From Sphingomonas sinipercae (GTDB lineage Bacteria; Pseudomonadota; Alphaproteobacteria; Sphingomonadales; Sphingomonadaceae): 64,000 nt of DNA. The stretch covers positions 702,501 through 766,500 of the forward strand of contig NZ_CP049871.1 in NCBI RefSeq assembly GCF_011302055.1, in the 5' to 3' direction. Below are positions 17,022 to 30,803 of this stretch, one piece after another. The notes beneath the pieces were generated by a model. It saw nothing but the letters and a program-made list of their open reading frames with translations, did not search any database and was not told the origin of the DNA. Position numbers and translations under genes: made by a program. Position 1 is the first letter of the stretch, and each line of letters starts with the position of its first letter.

Positions 17022-18004
17022 AGCCGAACCAGCTGCTTGAGGTCGGCCTCGGGACGAGCGCCGAAGTGGGAAATGATTTCCGCGGCGGCCTGCGCTCCGG
17101 CTTCGAGGCAGCGCTCAAGGCCGTGACCTCGGCTATGGGCGGTGAGGAAGCCCGCGGCGAACAGGTCGCCGGCTCCGGTCGTGTCGACCACCTTGTCGAC
17201 CGGCGCCGCCGAAACCGTCACGCGGTCAGGTCCGCGCATGGCCAGCGCACCATCGGCGCCGCAGGTGACGACCAGCGTTTCCACTTTCGGCCGCAGCGCG
17301 GCCAAGGCGGTTTCGATGTCGTCGGTGCCGGCAAGCAACAGCGCTTCGTCCTCGTTGGCGAAGAGAATGTCGACGACGCCGCCGTCGATCATTCCCAAAA
17401 CGCCCTCGCGACGGCCGGCGATGCACAGGCTCTCGGACAAGGTGAAAGCGACCTTGCGGCCGGCATCATGAGCGAGGCGTGCGGCGTGCAGCATCGCCTC
17501 GCGCGGCTTTTCCGGACCCCACAGATAACCTTCGAGGAAGGTGACCGCTGCGGAGCGGATCAGATCCTCGTCCAAGGCCGCGACGGTCAGCTCGTGGCTC
17601 GCGCCCGGGCTGGTGTTCATCGTCCGCTGCGCATCGGGTGTGACGAGGATCAGGCAACGCCCGGTCGGCAGGTCGTCTCCGATCGGCGGCGTGTCGAACC
17701 GGACCCCGAGCGCCCGCATGTCGTGGGTGAAAATTTCGCCGAGCTGGTCGCTCGCCACCTGGCCGATAAAGGCCGCCCGGCCGCCGAGCGCGGCCACGCC
17801 CGCCATGCTGTTGGCGGCCGAACCGCCGCTCATCTCGCGAGCGACGCCCATCGCGGAATAAAGGTCGTCGGCGGCGTCGGTGTCGAGCAGCTGCATCGAA
17901 CCCTTGCGCAGGCCCCTTGCGACCAGGAAGGCGTCGTCGCAGGTCGCGATGACGTCGACGATCGCATCGCCGATGGCGACGACATCAAGGCTGCAGGAAG
18001 TCAC
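17018..18004 (-). CDS. PfkB-family kinase, adenosine kinase-like
   Basis: The 328-residue ribokinase-fold enzyme is likely to phosphorylate adenosine or a related nucleoside to its 5'-monophosphate. It has the N-terminal DAIVDVIA strand, the GGSAANSMAGVAALGG substrate motif and the anion-hole signature DTTGAGDLFAAGFL with catalytic Asp. The start is GTG at 18004. It heads the kinase-LOG-transporter operon and is divergent from yhhQ, only 82 bp away. Ribokinase or another sugar kinase is the main alternative; the neighbours favour a nucleoside. Confidence 0.88.
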   Translation of the reverse strand: MTSCSLDVVAIGDAIVDVIATCDDAFLVARGLRKGSMQLLDTDAADDLYSAMGVAREMSGGSAANSMAGVAALGGRAAFIGQVASDQLGEIFTHDMRALGVRFDTPPIGDDLPTGRCLILVTPDAQRTMNTSPGASHELTVAALDEDLIRSAAVTFLEGYLWGPEKPREAMLHAARLAHDAGRKVAFTLSESLCIAGRREGVLGMIDGGVVDILFANEDEALLLAGTDDIETALAALRPKVETLVVTCGADGALAMRGPDRVTVSAAPVDKVVDTTGAGDLFAAGFLTAHSRGHGLERCLEAGAQAAAEIISHFGARPEADLKQLVRL

Positions 18005-18013
18005 GGACGCGTC

Positions 18014-18079
18014 GCCTAGCGGCGGGGTGTTGGCGCGGTCAACAGCAGGCGCTTGCGGTTGCGGGCAAAGCCGCTAGGC
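18014..18079. promoter_or_regulatory. Perfect 9-bp inverted repeat between divergent starts
   Basis: GCCTAGCGG (18014-18022) and CCGCTAGGC (18071-18079) are exact complements separated by 48 bp. They fill the 82-bp gap between the adenosine kinase and yhhQ genes. Each arm lies 7-9 bases upstream of one start codon, so both genes share the same pre-start sequence. It could be an operator for divergent control or a stem in a leader RNA. Confidence 0.45.
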
Positions 18080-18086
18080 CTTCGCC

Positions 18087-18764
18087 ATGGCAATCGAGAC
18101 CAAAGCCGACGCCGGCACCCGCGACACCCTTATCAGCCGCTCCTTGTTCGCCTTCGCGATTTTCTATGGCGGCATGGTCTGCATTGCCGGCGTGCTTGGC
18201 AACAAGCAGGTGTCCCTCGGGCCGCTGGCGGTCGAGGCGGGCATCTTCGCCTTCCTGCTGCTGGTGGTGACGTCGAGCGCAGTCGCCGAGCTGCAGGGCC
18301 GGAGCACGGCGAATCGCCTGGTGATCATCGGCTTCATTCCGCTGCTCGTGTCGCTGTTGCTGACTCTTGTCGTGCTCTGGATCCCGGCGTCGCCGGAAAT
18401 GGCCCCCGATCGCCTTGGCGCCTTCAATACGATGATGAGCGCAACGCCCCGGATCTGGCTTGGGGGCATCATCGCCTATGGGACGTCGCAGCTGCTCAAC
18501 GTGACGATCTTTACCTGGCTCAAGCGCGAAGGCGGAAAGATGCTGTGGGCCCGGTCCGCGATCGCCAGCGTGCTGAGCCAGGCGCTGGACACGCTGATCT
18601 TCATCACCGTCGCTTTTTACGGCGTGTTCCCAATCCAGTCGCTGCTGTTCGGCCAGTTGATCGCCAAGGTGACCTTGTCGATCATCCTGGTGCCGCCATT
18701 GGTCTATCTCTTCGTCTGGCTAGGGCGCCGGCTGGACGGGGTTTCACGCACTACCCACAGCTAA
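18087..18764 (+). CDS. yhhQ: Queuosine precursor transporter (YhhQ/VUT family)
   Basis: This is an inner-membrane carrier for preQ0/preQ1 or related 7-deazaguanine bases used to make the tRNA base queuosine. The 225-residue product has about six hydrophobic segments and family features AVEAGIFAFLLLVVTSSAVAE, SQLLNVTIF and ASVLSQALDTLIFITVAF. No preQ1 riboswitch is evident in the short leader. A TonB-dependent receptor follows on the same strand after 159 bp. Confidence 0.88.
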   Translation: MAIETKADAGTRDTLISRSLFAFAIFYGGMVCIAGVLGNKQVSLGPLAVEAGIFAFLLLVVTSSAVAELQGRSTANRLVIIGFIPLLVSLLLTLVVLWIPASPEMAPDRLGAFNTMMSATPRIWLGGIIAYGTSQLLNVTIFTWLKREGGKMLWARSAIASVLSQALDTLIFITVAFYGVFPIQSLLFGQLIAKVTLSIILVPPLVYLFVWLGRRLDGVSRTTHS

Positions 18765-18770
18765 GTTCCC

Positions 18771-18826
18771 AATCCGATTCAGAAATCAGGGCACTGTGGC
18801 CAAGCGGCAACAACCCGAATCGGATT
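18771..18826. repeat. 10-bp perfect inverted repeat downstream of yhhQ
   Basis: AATCCGATTC (18771-18780) pairs with GAATCGGATT (18817-18826), with a 36-base loop. There is no following T-run, so it is not a standard intrinsic terminator. It lies 6 bp after the yhhQ stop, in the 159-bp gap before the TonB receptor gene, and could be a 3'-end hairpin or a protein site. Confidence 0.4.
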
Positions 18827-18923
18827 CTGCTGCTAAGGGCGATTGTAATAGAAGTGACTTGGTAGCCGCTTAGCGGGTCGCCGCATCCCACAACCCATAC
18901 TCGACTCGGGGGAGTTCATTCCT

Positions 18924-21566
18924 GTGAAGAAGATCGCATACCTGCTTTGCTCGTCGGCAGTCCTGGTTCCGACCAGCGCTTACGCGCAGTCCACCGGCAC
19001 CGTGGACTTCGAAAAGGACACCATCGTCGTGACCGGCACCCGCCAGACCGACGTCGGTGGGATCAAGGCCCCCGACGCGACCAAGGCCAAGGCGGTCGTC
19101 ACGCAGGAGATGATCAAGCGGGCTGGGCCTGGACAGACCGTGCTCGACGTCATCAACGTCGTTCCTGGCGTCAGCTTCCAGAACAACGACGCTTACGGCA
19201 ACGCCGGCGGTACGCTGACGATGCGCGGCTTCGATTCTACCCGCATCAGCTACACGCTCGATGGCATTCAGTTGAACGACAGCGGCAACTACAACATCTA
19301 CTCGAACTTCTCGATCGATCCCGAGCTGATCGAGCAGGTGAACGTCAACCTCGGCTCGACCGACGTCGACTCCCCAACTGCTTCGGCCGTTGGCGGCACC
19401 ATCAACCAGCGGACGATCACGCCGACCAAGCGCTTTGGCGGACTGGTCAACACGTCGCTTGGCGAATTCGATTACCGCAGGTTCTTCGGCCGGCTCGAAC
19501 TGGGCGAATTCACGCCGTGGGGCACGCGTGCGTTCGTCGCTGGCAGCACGTCCAACTACCGCAATCCGTTCAACAATTACGGCAAGCTCAACCGGCAGCA
19601 GTACAATGCCAAGATCTGGCAGCCGATTGGCGGCAACGGCGATTTCGTTTCGATCGCGGGCCGGTACAACCAGGATCGCAACAACTTCTTCGGCTCGCTG
19701 CCGCTTCGTACCGACCTCGACCCGCGCAACGGTTTTCCGACGAGCCGCAGCGAGCGCCAGTACAATATCACTTATCCGTGCACCACCGACGTCCCGCAGG
19801 CAGGTGTCCCGGATACGACTGCCAGCTGCGGCACCGAATTCGACCGTCGCTACAATCCATCGAACAGCATCAACATTCGGGGCAACTCGAAGTTTTCGAT
19901 CACCGACAAGCTGACGCTCACCATTGACCCGAGCTTCCAGTATACCAAGGCCAACGGCGGCGGCACGGTCACCGGCCGCGAGGGCTTCTTCGTGCGCAAC
20001 GGCGTCCAGTACACCGGCTTCATCGGCGGCGCCTACTGGTTTGGGCGCGACCTGAACGGCGATGGTGACGTTCTCGACACGTGCGTCCAAAACTCGAACA
20101 ACAGCGGTGGCTGCGCATCCGGCTCGACTGCCAGCCGTGGCGTGACGTTGCTGGCACCGAGCCAGACGCGCACCCGCCGCTACGCTGCGGTTGCGAACCT
20201 GTCGTACGAGATCAGCCCCGAACATCTGATCCGCGTTGCCTACACGCACGATTATTCGAACCACCGGCAGACCGGCGAAGTCGGGCGGGTTGATTCAAAT
20301 GGCGAACCGCTGGACGTTTTCCCGGTCAATGAGCCGCTGGTCGACGGCAACGGCAACGTCCTGCAGAAGCGCGACCGTCAATCCTATGCGATCCTCGACA
20401 AGTTCGCCGCCGAATATCGCGGTGAGTTTGGCCCGCTGACGCTAAACGTCGGTGCGGCGCTGCCTTACTTCACCCGCGATCTGGAGAACTACTGCTTCGC
20501 AACTTCGGCCGGCGGTTTCGTTGACTGCTTCGCCCAGGATCCGGAGCTGAACGCCGCTTACGATGCAGCGACGACGTTCCAAGGTCCGCAACGGCGTGTG
20601 CTGAAGTACCACAAGCTGCTTCCAAGCTTGGGCGCGATCTATGACCTTACGCCGCAGGTTTCGGCCTTCGCGAGCTACACAAAGAACATCTCGGTCCCGA
20701 GCACCGATAACCTCTACAACTCGTTCTTCTTCGCTCCGGACAAGGAAGAGGCAAAGCCGAAGCCGGAAACGACCGACTCGTTCGATGGCGGTCTTCGCTA
20801 CCGCAGTTCGAAGATCCAGGCGCAGTTGGCGGGCTGGTACACCCGCTTCGATAACCGCCTCGCCTCGGCTTATGATCCGGAGCTCAACGACACCGTGTAC
20901 CGGAACCTCGGCCGCGTGAATAAGTGGGGCATCGATGGCTCGTTTGCGTATGAGCCGGTCCGTGAGCTCACGCTTTATGCGTTCGGCTCTTGGAACCGTT
21001 CGAAGATTCAGGACAACATCCAGATCGGGTCGTTCGGGAACAACCCCAACGACCCTAATGACCCCACAAAGGTCAAAGACTGCGACAATCTGCCAGCGGG
21101 GGTGAATCCTCTACCGCTCGCGCGCAGCTGCGCATTTACGGCCGGCAAGTACGAGTCCGGTGCGCCGAAATATAGCTACGGCTTGTCGGCGGTAGGCCGT
21201 TTTGCCGGCTTCGAGCTTGGCGCGACGGCCAAGCGCACCGGCCCACGTTACGTTTACGACAATAACCAGCCGTTCTTCGTTAGCACGCTGGCTACCCCGA
21301 CCACGCCGGTGACCCAAGCATACGGAGCCACCACGCCCGCCTACTGGCTGGTGAATCTCGATGCCCGCTACAAGCTGTCGATGCTCCGCGGGCTAGAAAA
21401 CAGCTACCTTCAGCTGAACGTCTACAACCTATTCGATCAGCTATATGTCGGCGGCTTCCAGGGCGGCCTCAACGAGTCGGTCAGCGGCTCGGGTTACGGT
21501 AGTGCGCCGAACGTCCAGATCGGTGCTCCGCGGACGATCTCCGGGACGCTCAGCATCGCGTTCTGA
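18924..21566 (+). CDS. TonB-dependent outer membrane receptor
   Basis: The 880-residue product has a signal peptide ending in SAYA, a TonB-box-like DTIVVTGTR near residue 30, a plug domain (AVVTQEMIKRAGPGQTVLDV, then VPGVSF and TMRGFD) and a long beta-barrel ending in Phe (SGTLSIAF). The GTG start at 18924 is supported by GGGGGAG (18908-18913). The substrate is unknown; no haem or siderophore genes are near. Its position behind yhhQ raises a queuosine-related substrate as a guess. A strong terminator follows immediately. Confidence 0.93.
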   Translation: MKKIAYLLCSSAVLVPTSAYAQSTGTVDFEKDTIVVTGTRQTDVGGIKAPDATKAKAVVTQEMIKRAGPGQTVLDVINVVPGVSFQNNDAYGNAGGTLTMRGFDSTRISYTLDGIQLNDSGNYNIYSNFSIDPELIEQVNVNLGSTDVDSPTASAVGGTINQRTITPTKRFGGLVNTSLGEFDYRRFFGRLELGEFTPWGTRAFVAGSTSNYRNPFNNYGKLNRQQYNAKIWQPIGGNGDFVSIAGRYNQDRNNFFGSLPLRTDLDPRNGFPTSRSERQYNITYPCTTDVPQAGVPDTTASCGTEFDRRYNPSNSINIRGNSKFSITDKLTLTIDPSFQYTKANGGGTVTGREGFFVRNGVQYTGFIGGAYWFGRDLNGDGDVLDTCVQNSNNSGGCASGSTASRGVTLLAPSQTRTRRYAAVANLSYEISPEHLIRVAYTHDYSNHRQTGEVGRVDSNGEPLDVFPVNEPLVDGNGNVLQKRDRQSYAILDKFAAEYRGEFGPLTLNVGAALPYFTRDLENYCFATSAGGFVDCFAQDPELNAAYDAATTFQGPQRRVLKYHKLLPSLGAIYDLTPQVSAFASYTKNISVPSTDNLYNSFFFAPDKEEAKPKPETTDSFDGGLRYRSSKIQAQLAGWYTRFDNRLASAYDPELNDTVYRNLGRVNKWGIDGSFAYEPVRELTLYAFGSWNRSKIQDNIQIGSFGNNPNDPNDPTKVKDCDNLPAGVNPLPLARSCAFTAGKYESGAPKYSYGLSAVGRFAGFELGATAKRTGPRYVYDNNQPFFVSTLATPTTPVTQAYGATTPAYWLVNLDARYKLSMLRGLENSYLQLNVYNLFDQLYVGGFQGGLNESVSGSGYGSAPNVQIGAPRTISGTLSIAF

Positions 21567-21590
21567 TTTCGACCCGACTCGGACAGCGAA

Positions 21591-21619
21591 AGGGGCGTCC
21601 CGCCGGGGCGCCCCTTTTT
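21591..21619 (+). terminator. Rho-independent terminator of the TonB receptor gene
   Basis: A 10-bp GC stem (21592-21601 with 21605-21614, one G-U pair, three-base loop) is followed by five T. It begins 25 bp after the receptor stop codon. It is the clearest intrinsic terminator in the window. Confidence 0.93.
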
Positions 21620-21741
21620 CGTGGGCTCGGCGCCACCTGCATTTTCATCAAGCGTAAATCAGTTTTGCTGGTATGACGGACGCTTGCGGCCGGGGGGCTG
21701 CGTCAACCCGGGTGGGGGGAGCCTGACATACGGAGAGTTGA

Positions 21742-27113
<5,372 letters not shown>

Positions 27114-27117
<4 letters not shown>

Positions 27118-29195
27118 AATTGGACGATAGCAGCCCGATCGATGTCGTAACCGACGCGCTAGGCGATGCGGCGCCCGTGACCGACCAGGAAACGGGCGAG
27201 CGTCCACGCGTGCTCGTCGTCGACGACGACCAGCGCAACCTGCTGGCGATCGAGACGGTGCTTGAGGATGTTGGCGAGGTCGTCACCGCCAGTTCCGGCG
27301 AGGAGGCGCTCCGGCAATTGCTGAGGGGCGAATTCGCGGTCATCCTGCTCGACGTCTTCATGCCTGGCCTGGACGGCTATGAAACTGCGCAAATAATCCG
27401 CAGCCGCGACCAGTCGAAGCGAATCCCGATCATTTTCCTCTCCGCGGTTAACAAGGAGAACGAACATCTGATCCGCGGCTATTCGATGGGCGCGGTCGAT
27501 TATGTGTTCAAGCCGGTCGAGGCGGTGGTCCTGCGTTCCAAGGTCGCGGTGTTCGTCGACCTGTTCGCCAAGACCAAGGAAATTGAGCGCAAGGCGCGGC
27601 ACGAGCAGGCGCTGCTCGACGCGACGCTGCGCGCCAATGCCGAGAAGCTGAAAGCGGAGCAAAATCTTCGCCAGGCCGAGCAACGGCAGGCGGCGATCAT
27701 CCAGTCGCTTCCGATCGTGCTCTACCTCGAGCCGCTGGGCTGCGACCCGCGCTGCCCCAAGTTCGTCAGCGGCGACCTTCATGCCATGACCGGCTACAGT
27801 TTCGCCGAAGTCATCGAAAATCCGACCTTGTGGGGCGAACGCCTTCACCCGGACGATCGCCATCGCGTGCTCGACGCGCTGGCCGAGCGCGAACGCACCG
27901 GGCGCCTCTCCGTCGAGTACCGCTGGCGGTGCGCCGACGACAGCTACAAGCATTTTCACGACCAGGCGGTCCTGCTCAAGGACCCGGATGGCCGGCCGCA
28001 CGAATTTGCCGGCACCCTGACCGACGTGACCGAGCGGCGGCTGCTTGAAAGCCAGCTCGTGCAGGCGCAGAAAATGGATGCGATCGGCAAGCTGACCGGC
28101 GGCATCGCGCACGATTTCAACAATTTGCTCGCGGCGGTCCTTGGCGGCCTTGGCCTGATCGAACGGCGCGCCGAACTTTCGGACGAGCACCGGCGGATCC
28201 TGACCATGACCCGTCGTGCGGCCGACCAAGGCTCAGAACTGGTCCGGCGGCTGCTCGCTTTCTCGCGCCAGCAACAGCTCGAGCCCGCGGCGATCGATAT
28301 GCATTCGCTCCATGAGGGCGTCGATGAGCTTCTGACGCACACGCTCGGCGGCCTGGTTGAGCTCGACTGGCAGATCGCCAAGGATGCGTGGTGTGCGTTC
28401 GCCGACCGCTCGCAGCTAGAGCTGGCGCTGATGAACCTCGTCATCAACGCGCGCGATGCGATGCCGGACGGCGGCACGATCAGCGTGCTGGCCGAGAATC
28501 GCGAAGTGACGGAGGAAGACCCGCTGCCGCTCGCTGGCGGCAATTATGTCGTCGTTTCGGTCGTAGATGCCGGCTCGGGCATTGCCCCCGACCTGCTCGA
28601 AAAGGTGCTTGAACCGTTCTTCACCACCAAGGAGGTTGGCAAGGGCACCGGCCTTGGCCTCAGCATGGTTTACGGCTTCGCCAAGCAATCGGGCGGCACG
28701 CTGCGCCTGACCAGCGAGGTCGGGAAGGGCACGACCGCCGAACTGTGGCTTCCACGCGCCGCGGAGAATGAAGCTCCGGCGGCCAAGCGCTCCTCGGACA
28801 TCGACGACCTGGAGCCGCAGGGCGCGTTCAAGGTGCTTCTGATCGACGACCATCCGGAAGTGCGCGGGACCACCGCGGCCATGCTTGCGGACCTTGGCCA
28901 TCAGGCCGTCGAAGTGAGCAGCGGTTCTGAAGCGATCGCGCTCCTGGAGCGTGACGGGAGCGGCGTCGACCTGGTGATCACCGATTATGCAATGCCTCGG
29001 CAAAGCGGGACCGAGGTGGTTCGGGTCATTCGCGAACAGCATCCTGAGCTGCCGGCGATCATCGTCACCGGCTATGCCGACGAAAATGAGATCGGCGAGC
29101 GGCCAAGCGACGTCGACCTGCTGATGAAGCCGTTTTCGCTGTCGGATATTTCAGGCGCGATCCGTCGAGCGATGGCGCCCAAGGTGAGCGCCTAG
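27114..29195 (+). CDS. Hybrid histidine kinase: receiver, PAS, kinase, receiver
   Basis: The 693-residue soluble kinase has an N-terminal receiver (acidic VVDDD, Asp80 in [11 protein letters not shown]), a coiled coil, a PAS domain (about 195-310, ending TDVTERR), a DHp of the HDFNN type (His333), an ATPase domain ([36 protein letters not shown]) and a C-terminal receiver (Asp624 in [12 protein letters not shown], then VTGYAD). The GTG start overlaps the stop of the poly-HAMP kinase (GTGA), so the two are made together; the N-terminal receiver could take phosphate from that kinase. It converges with the small regulator, 6 bp away. Confidence 0.93.
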
Positions 29196-29201
29196 GCTAG
29201 T

Positions 29202-29567
29202 CTAGGACTGCCGTCCCGATTGCCGCTGTCCCAGCGCAGTGCGCACCGCGGTCGCCAATTCCGCCTCGTCGACCGGCTTTTGAACCACGATTGCGTCGGG
29301 CACTCGGTCGATCAACTCGTCGGCATAGCCGGTGATGAAAACGACGGGCAGGTCGCGCTTCGCGCAGATCGCATTCACCGCGCTGACCCCGTCGCCGGGC
29401 AGGAGCCGCACGTCGGCGGTAATCAGGTCGATGTTCTGGGCATTGGCGCCCATCACCGCCGCATCTTCAGAGCGGGCAAAGCTGAAAGAGTTGAAGCCCA
29501 GCCGCTCAAGCATGTCCTGAAGCGACTGGCCGATCAGATATTGGTCTTCGATGATGAACGCGTGCAT
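29202..29567 (-). CDS. Single-domain response regulator, FAT-GUY-like
   Basis: The 121-residue protein is a lone receiver with an acidic pair (IEDQ), phosphoacceptor Asp52 in LITADVRLLPGDG, and Lys97. The segment LPVVFITGYADE carries the TGY signature near the switch Thr that marks the FAT-GUY group of receivers (PFxFATGY), one of which (SdrG) acts in the sphingomonad general stress response. The match is partial, and hybrid-kinase receivers can also read TGYA. It has no output domain, so it probably relays phosphate or modulates the two adjacent hybrid kinases. Confidence 0.9.
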   Translation of the reverse strand: MHAFIIEDQYLIGQSLQDMLERLGFNSFSFARSEDAAVMGANAQNIDLITADVRLLPGDGVSAVNAICAKRDLPVVFITGYADELIDRVPDAIVVQKPVDEAELATAVRTALGQRQSGRQS

Positions 29568-29608
29568 TGCTTTGTCTCTTCAGCCCCCCGTTATTAACAT
29601 GGAGCAGT

Positions 29609-29633
29609 AACGCTCGCCGGCGAGGGGGTTTCC
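29609..29633 (-). promoter_or_regulatory. EcfG-like stress promoter before the small response regulator
   Basis: On the minus strand GGAAA (29629-29633) is followed after exactly 16 bases by CGTT (29609-29612), against the alphaproteobacterial EcfG/SigT consensus GGAAC-N16/17-CGTT. There is one mismatch. A start site 6-7 bases downstream would leave a leader of about 35 bases. The spacer contains the palindrome CTCGCCGGCGAG. Confidence 0.45.
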
Positions 29634-29640
29634 AAAAAGC

Positions 29641-30738
29641 TTAGCCCGTCCTCTGTAATATCGCACCGGACCGCGCCAGCGCATCGACGATCAAGGCGGC
29701 GATTCGCTCGCTCGCGCGACCGTCGCCATAGGGATTTACCCATTGCCGAGGCACCAATGCCCGCCCGCGCAGCGCGACCCCGACGTAGTGGAGAATTCGG
29801 TCCGGGTCGGTGCCGACCAACCGCATCGCGCCGCAAGCGATCGCCTCGGGGCGCTCCGTCCGTTCGCGCAGGACCAGCAACGGCACCCGAAGCGCCGCGC
29901 ATTCTTCCTGCAATCCGCCGGAATCGCTGAGTACCAGGTCCGCCCGCGCCAGCCGATCGATCGTGCCGACATGCGGGAGCGGTGGCGAAAGGCGGATCGA
30001 GGCTACGTCGCGGAGCGCATCGGCCACGAATCGCGCGGTCGTCGGGTTGGGGTGCAATACCACATCGATGCTTGCCGCGCCTGAATCGGCGAGCGACCGT
30101 AGCGCCGAAGCGATTCCAGCCAGCCCCGCGCCCCAGCTTTCGCGCCGGTGGCAGGTCACGAGGATTCTTGGCAGGCCTGGGGAGGCGACCGCGTGCGGCT
30201 CGCGCTCCTGACGAAGGCGAAGCACTGCGTCGATGCCCGTGTTGCCGGTGATGTGGATCGCGCCCGCGATGCGTTCGCGGCGCAGGTTGGCGGCGCTCAA
30301 CGCCGTGGGTGCGAACAGCAGGGCCGCAAGCGAGTCGATCCGGCGACGGAAATCTTCTTCGGGCCAGGGCTGCCGCCGGTCGTGGCTGCGCAGTCCGGCT
30401 TCGACATGAGCGACGGCAAGGAACCGGTCGGCCGCGGCCAGCGCCCCGCCGAGCGCCGAGGAGGTGTCCCCTTGCACGATGACGAGCGAGCAACCGGCAA
30501 GCGCGCTTCCGGCGACCGTGCGAACGCGCTCGACATGAAACAGCGGATCGGCGCCTCCCGCGCAATCCAGCACGATGGCCGGGTAGCCGCACAGGCCGTA
30601 GTCCGCCGGGGACAGCGGGTGCTGGCCGGTAAAGATGAGCCTCGGCACGATACCGCGCTTCGACAGCGCTTCGGCGACTGGGGCGAGCTTGATCGCCTCG
30701 GGGCGGGTCCCGATGACGATTGCAATTGGAGCGTGCAG
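29641..30738 (-). CDS. wecB: UDP-N-acetylglucosamine 2-epimerase (non-hydrolysing), probable non-standard start
   Basis: It converts UDP-GlcNAc to UDP-ManNAc for polysaccharide synthesis. Family motifs are VQGDTSSALGGALAAA, HVEAGLRSHD, CHRRES, HPNPTTARFVADAL and SDSGGLQEECAAL. The first ATG/GTG/TTG in frame (GTG 30648) would cut off the essential N-terminal strand and GTRPEAIKLAPVAEAL, which is intact in the same frame upstream. Between the upstream in-frame stop (TAA) and that motif there is no ATG, GTG or TTG; only CTG (30738), directly behind AGGGGGAAGG, or ATT (30726). From CTG the length is 365 residues, normal for the family. Confidence 0.88.
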   Translation of the reverse strand: MHAPIAIVIGTRPEAIKLAPVAEALSKRGIVPRLIFTGQHPLSPADYGLCGYPAIVLDCAGGADPLFHVERVRTVAGSALAGCSLVIVQGDTSSALGGALAAADRFLAVAHVEAGLRSHDRRQPWPEEDFRRRIDSLAALLFAPTALSAANLRRERIAGAIHITGNTGIDAVLRLRQEREPHAVASPGLPRILVTCHRRESWGAGLAGIASALRSLADSGAASIDVVLHPNPTTARFVADALRDVASIRLSPPLPHVGTIDRLARADLVLSDSGGLQEECAALRVPLLVLRERTERPEAIACGAMRLVGTDPDRILHYVGVALRGRALVPRQWVNPYGDGRASERIAALIVDALARSGAILQRTG

Positions 30739-30803
30739 CCTTCCCCCTAGCTCGGCGGAGCTAGTCTGCCCTTACGGCCGGAATGGCGCAAGTCTGTCTC
30801 GGA

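Noticed and set aside
18005..18086. Possible preQ1 riboswitch before yhhQ
   Set aside because: The leader is too short and lacks the A-rich tail and loop sequence of preQ1-I; types II and III also do not fit.
18796..18830. tRNA-like text (GTGGCCAAGCGGCAA, then CGGATTCTG) resembling the D-arm and anticodon arm of a tRNA-Gln
   Set aside because: No acceptor stem or T-arm can be formed around it, so it is at most a chance or decayed fragment.
29594..30592. 332-codon minus-strand frame overlapping wecB in another frame
   Set aside because: Very Arg-rich and without motifs, while the overlapping frame carries all WecB signatures.
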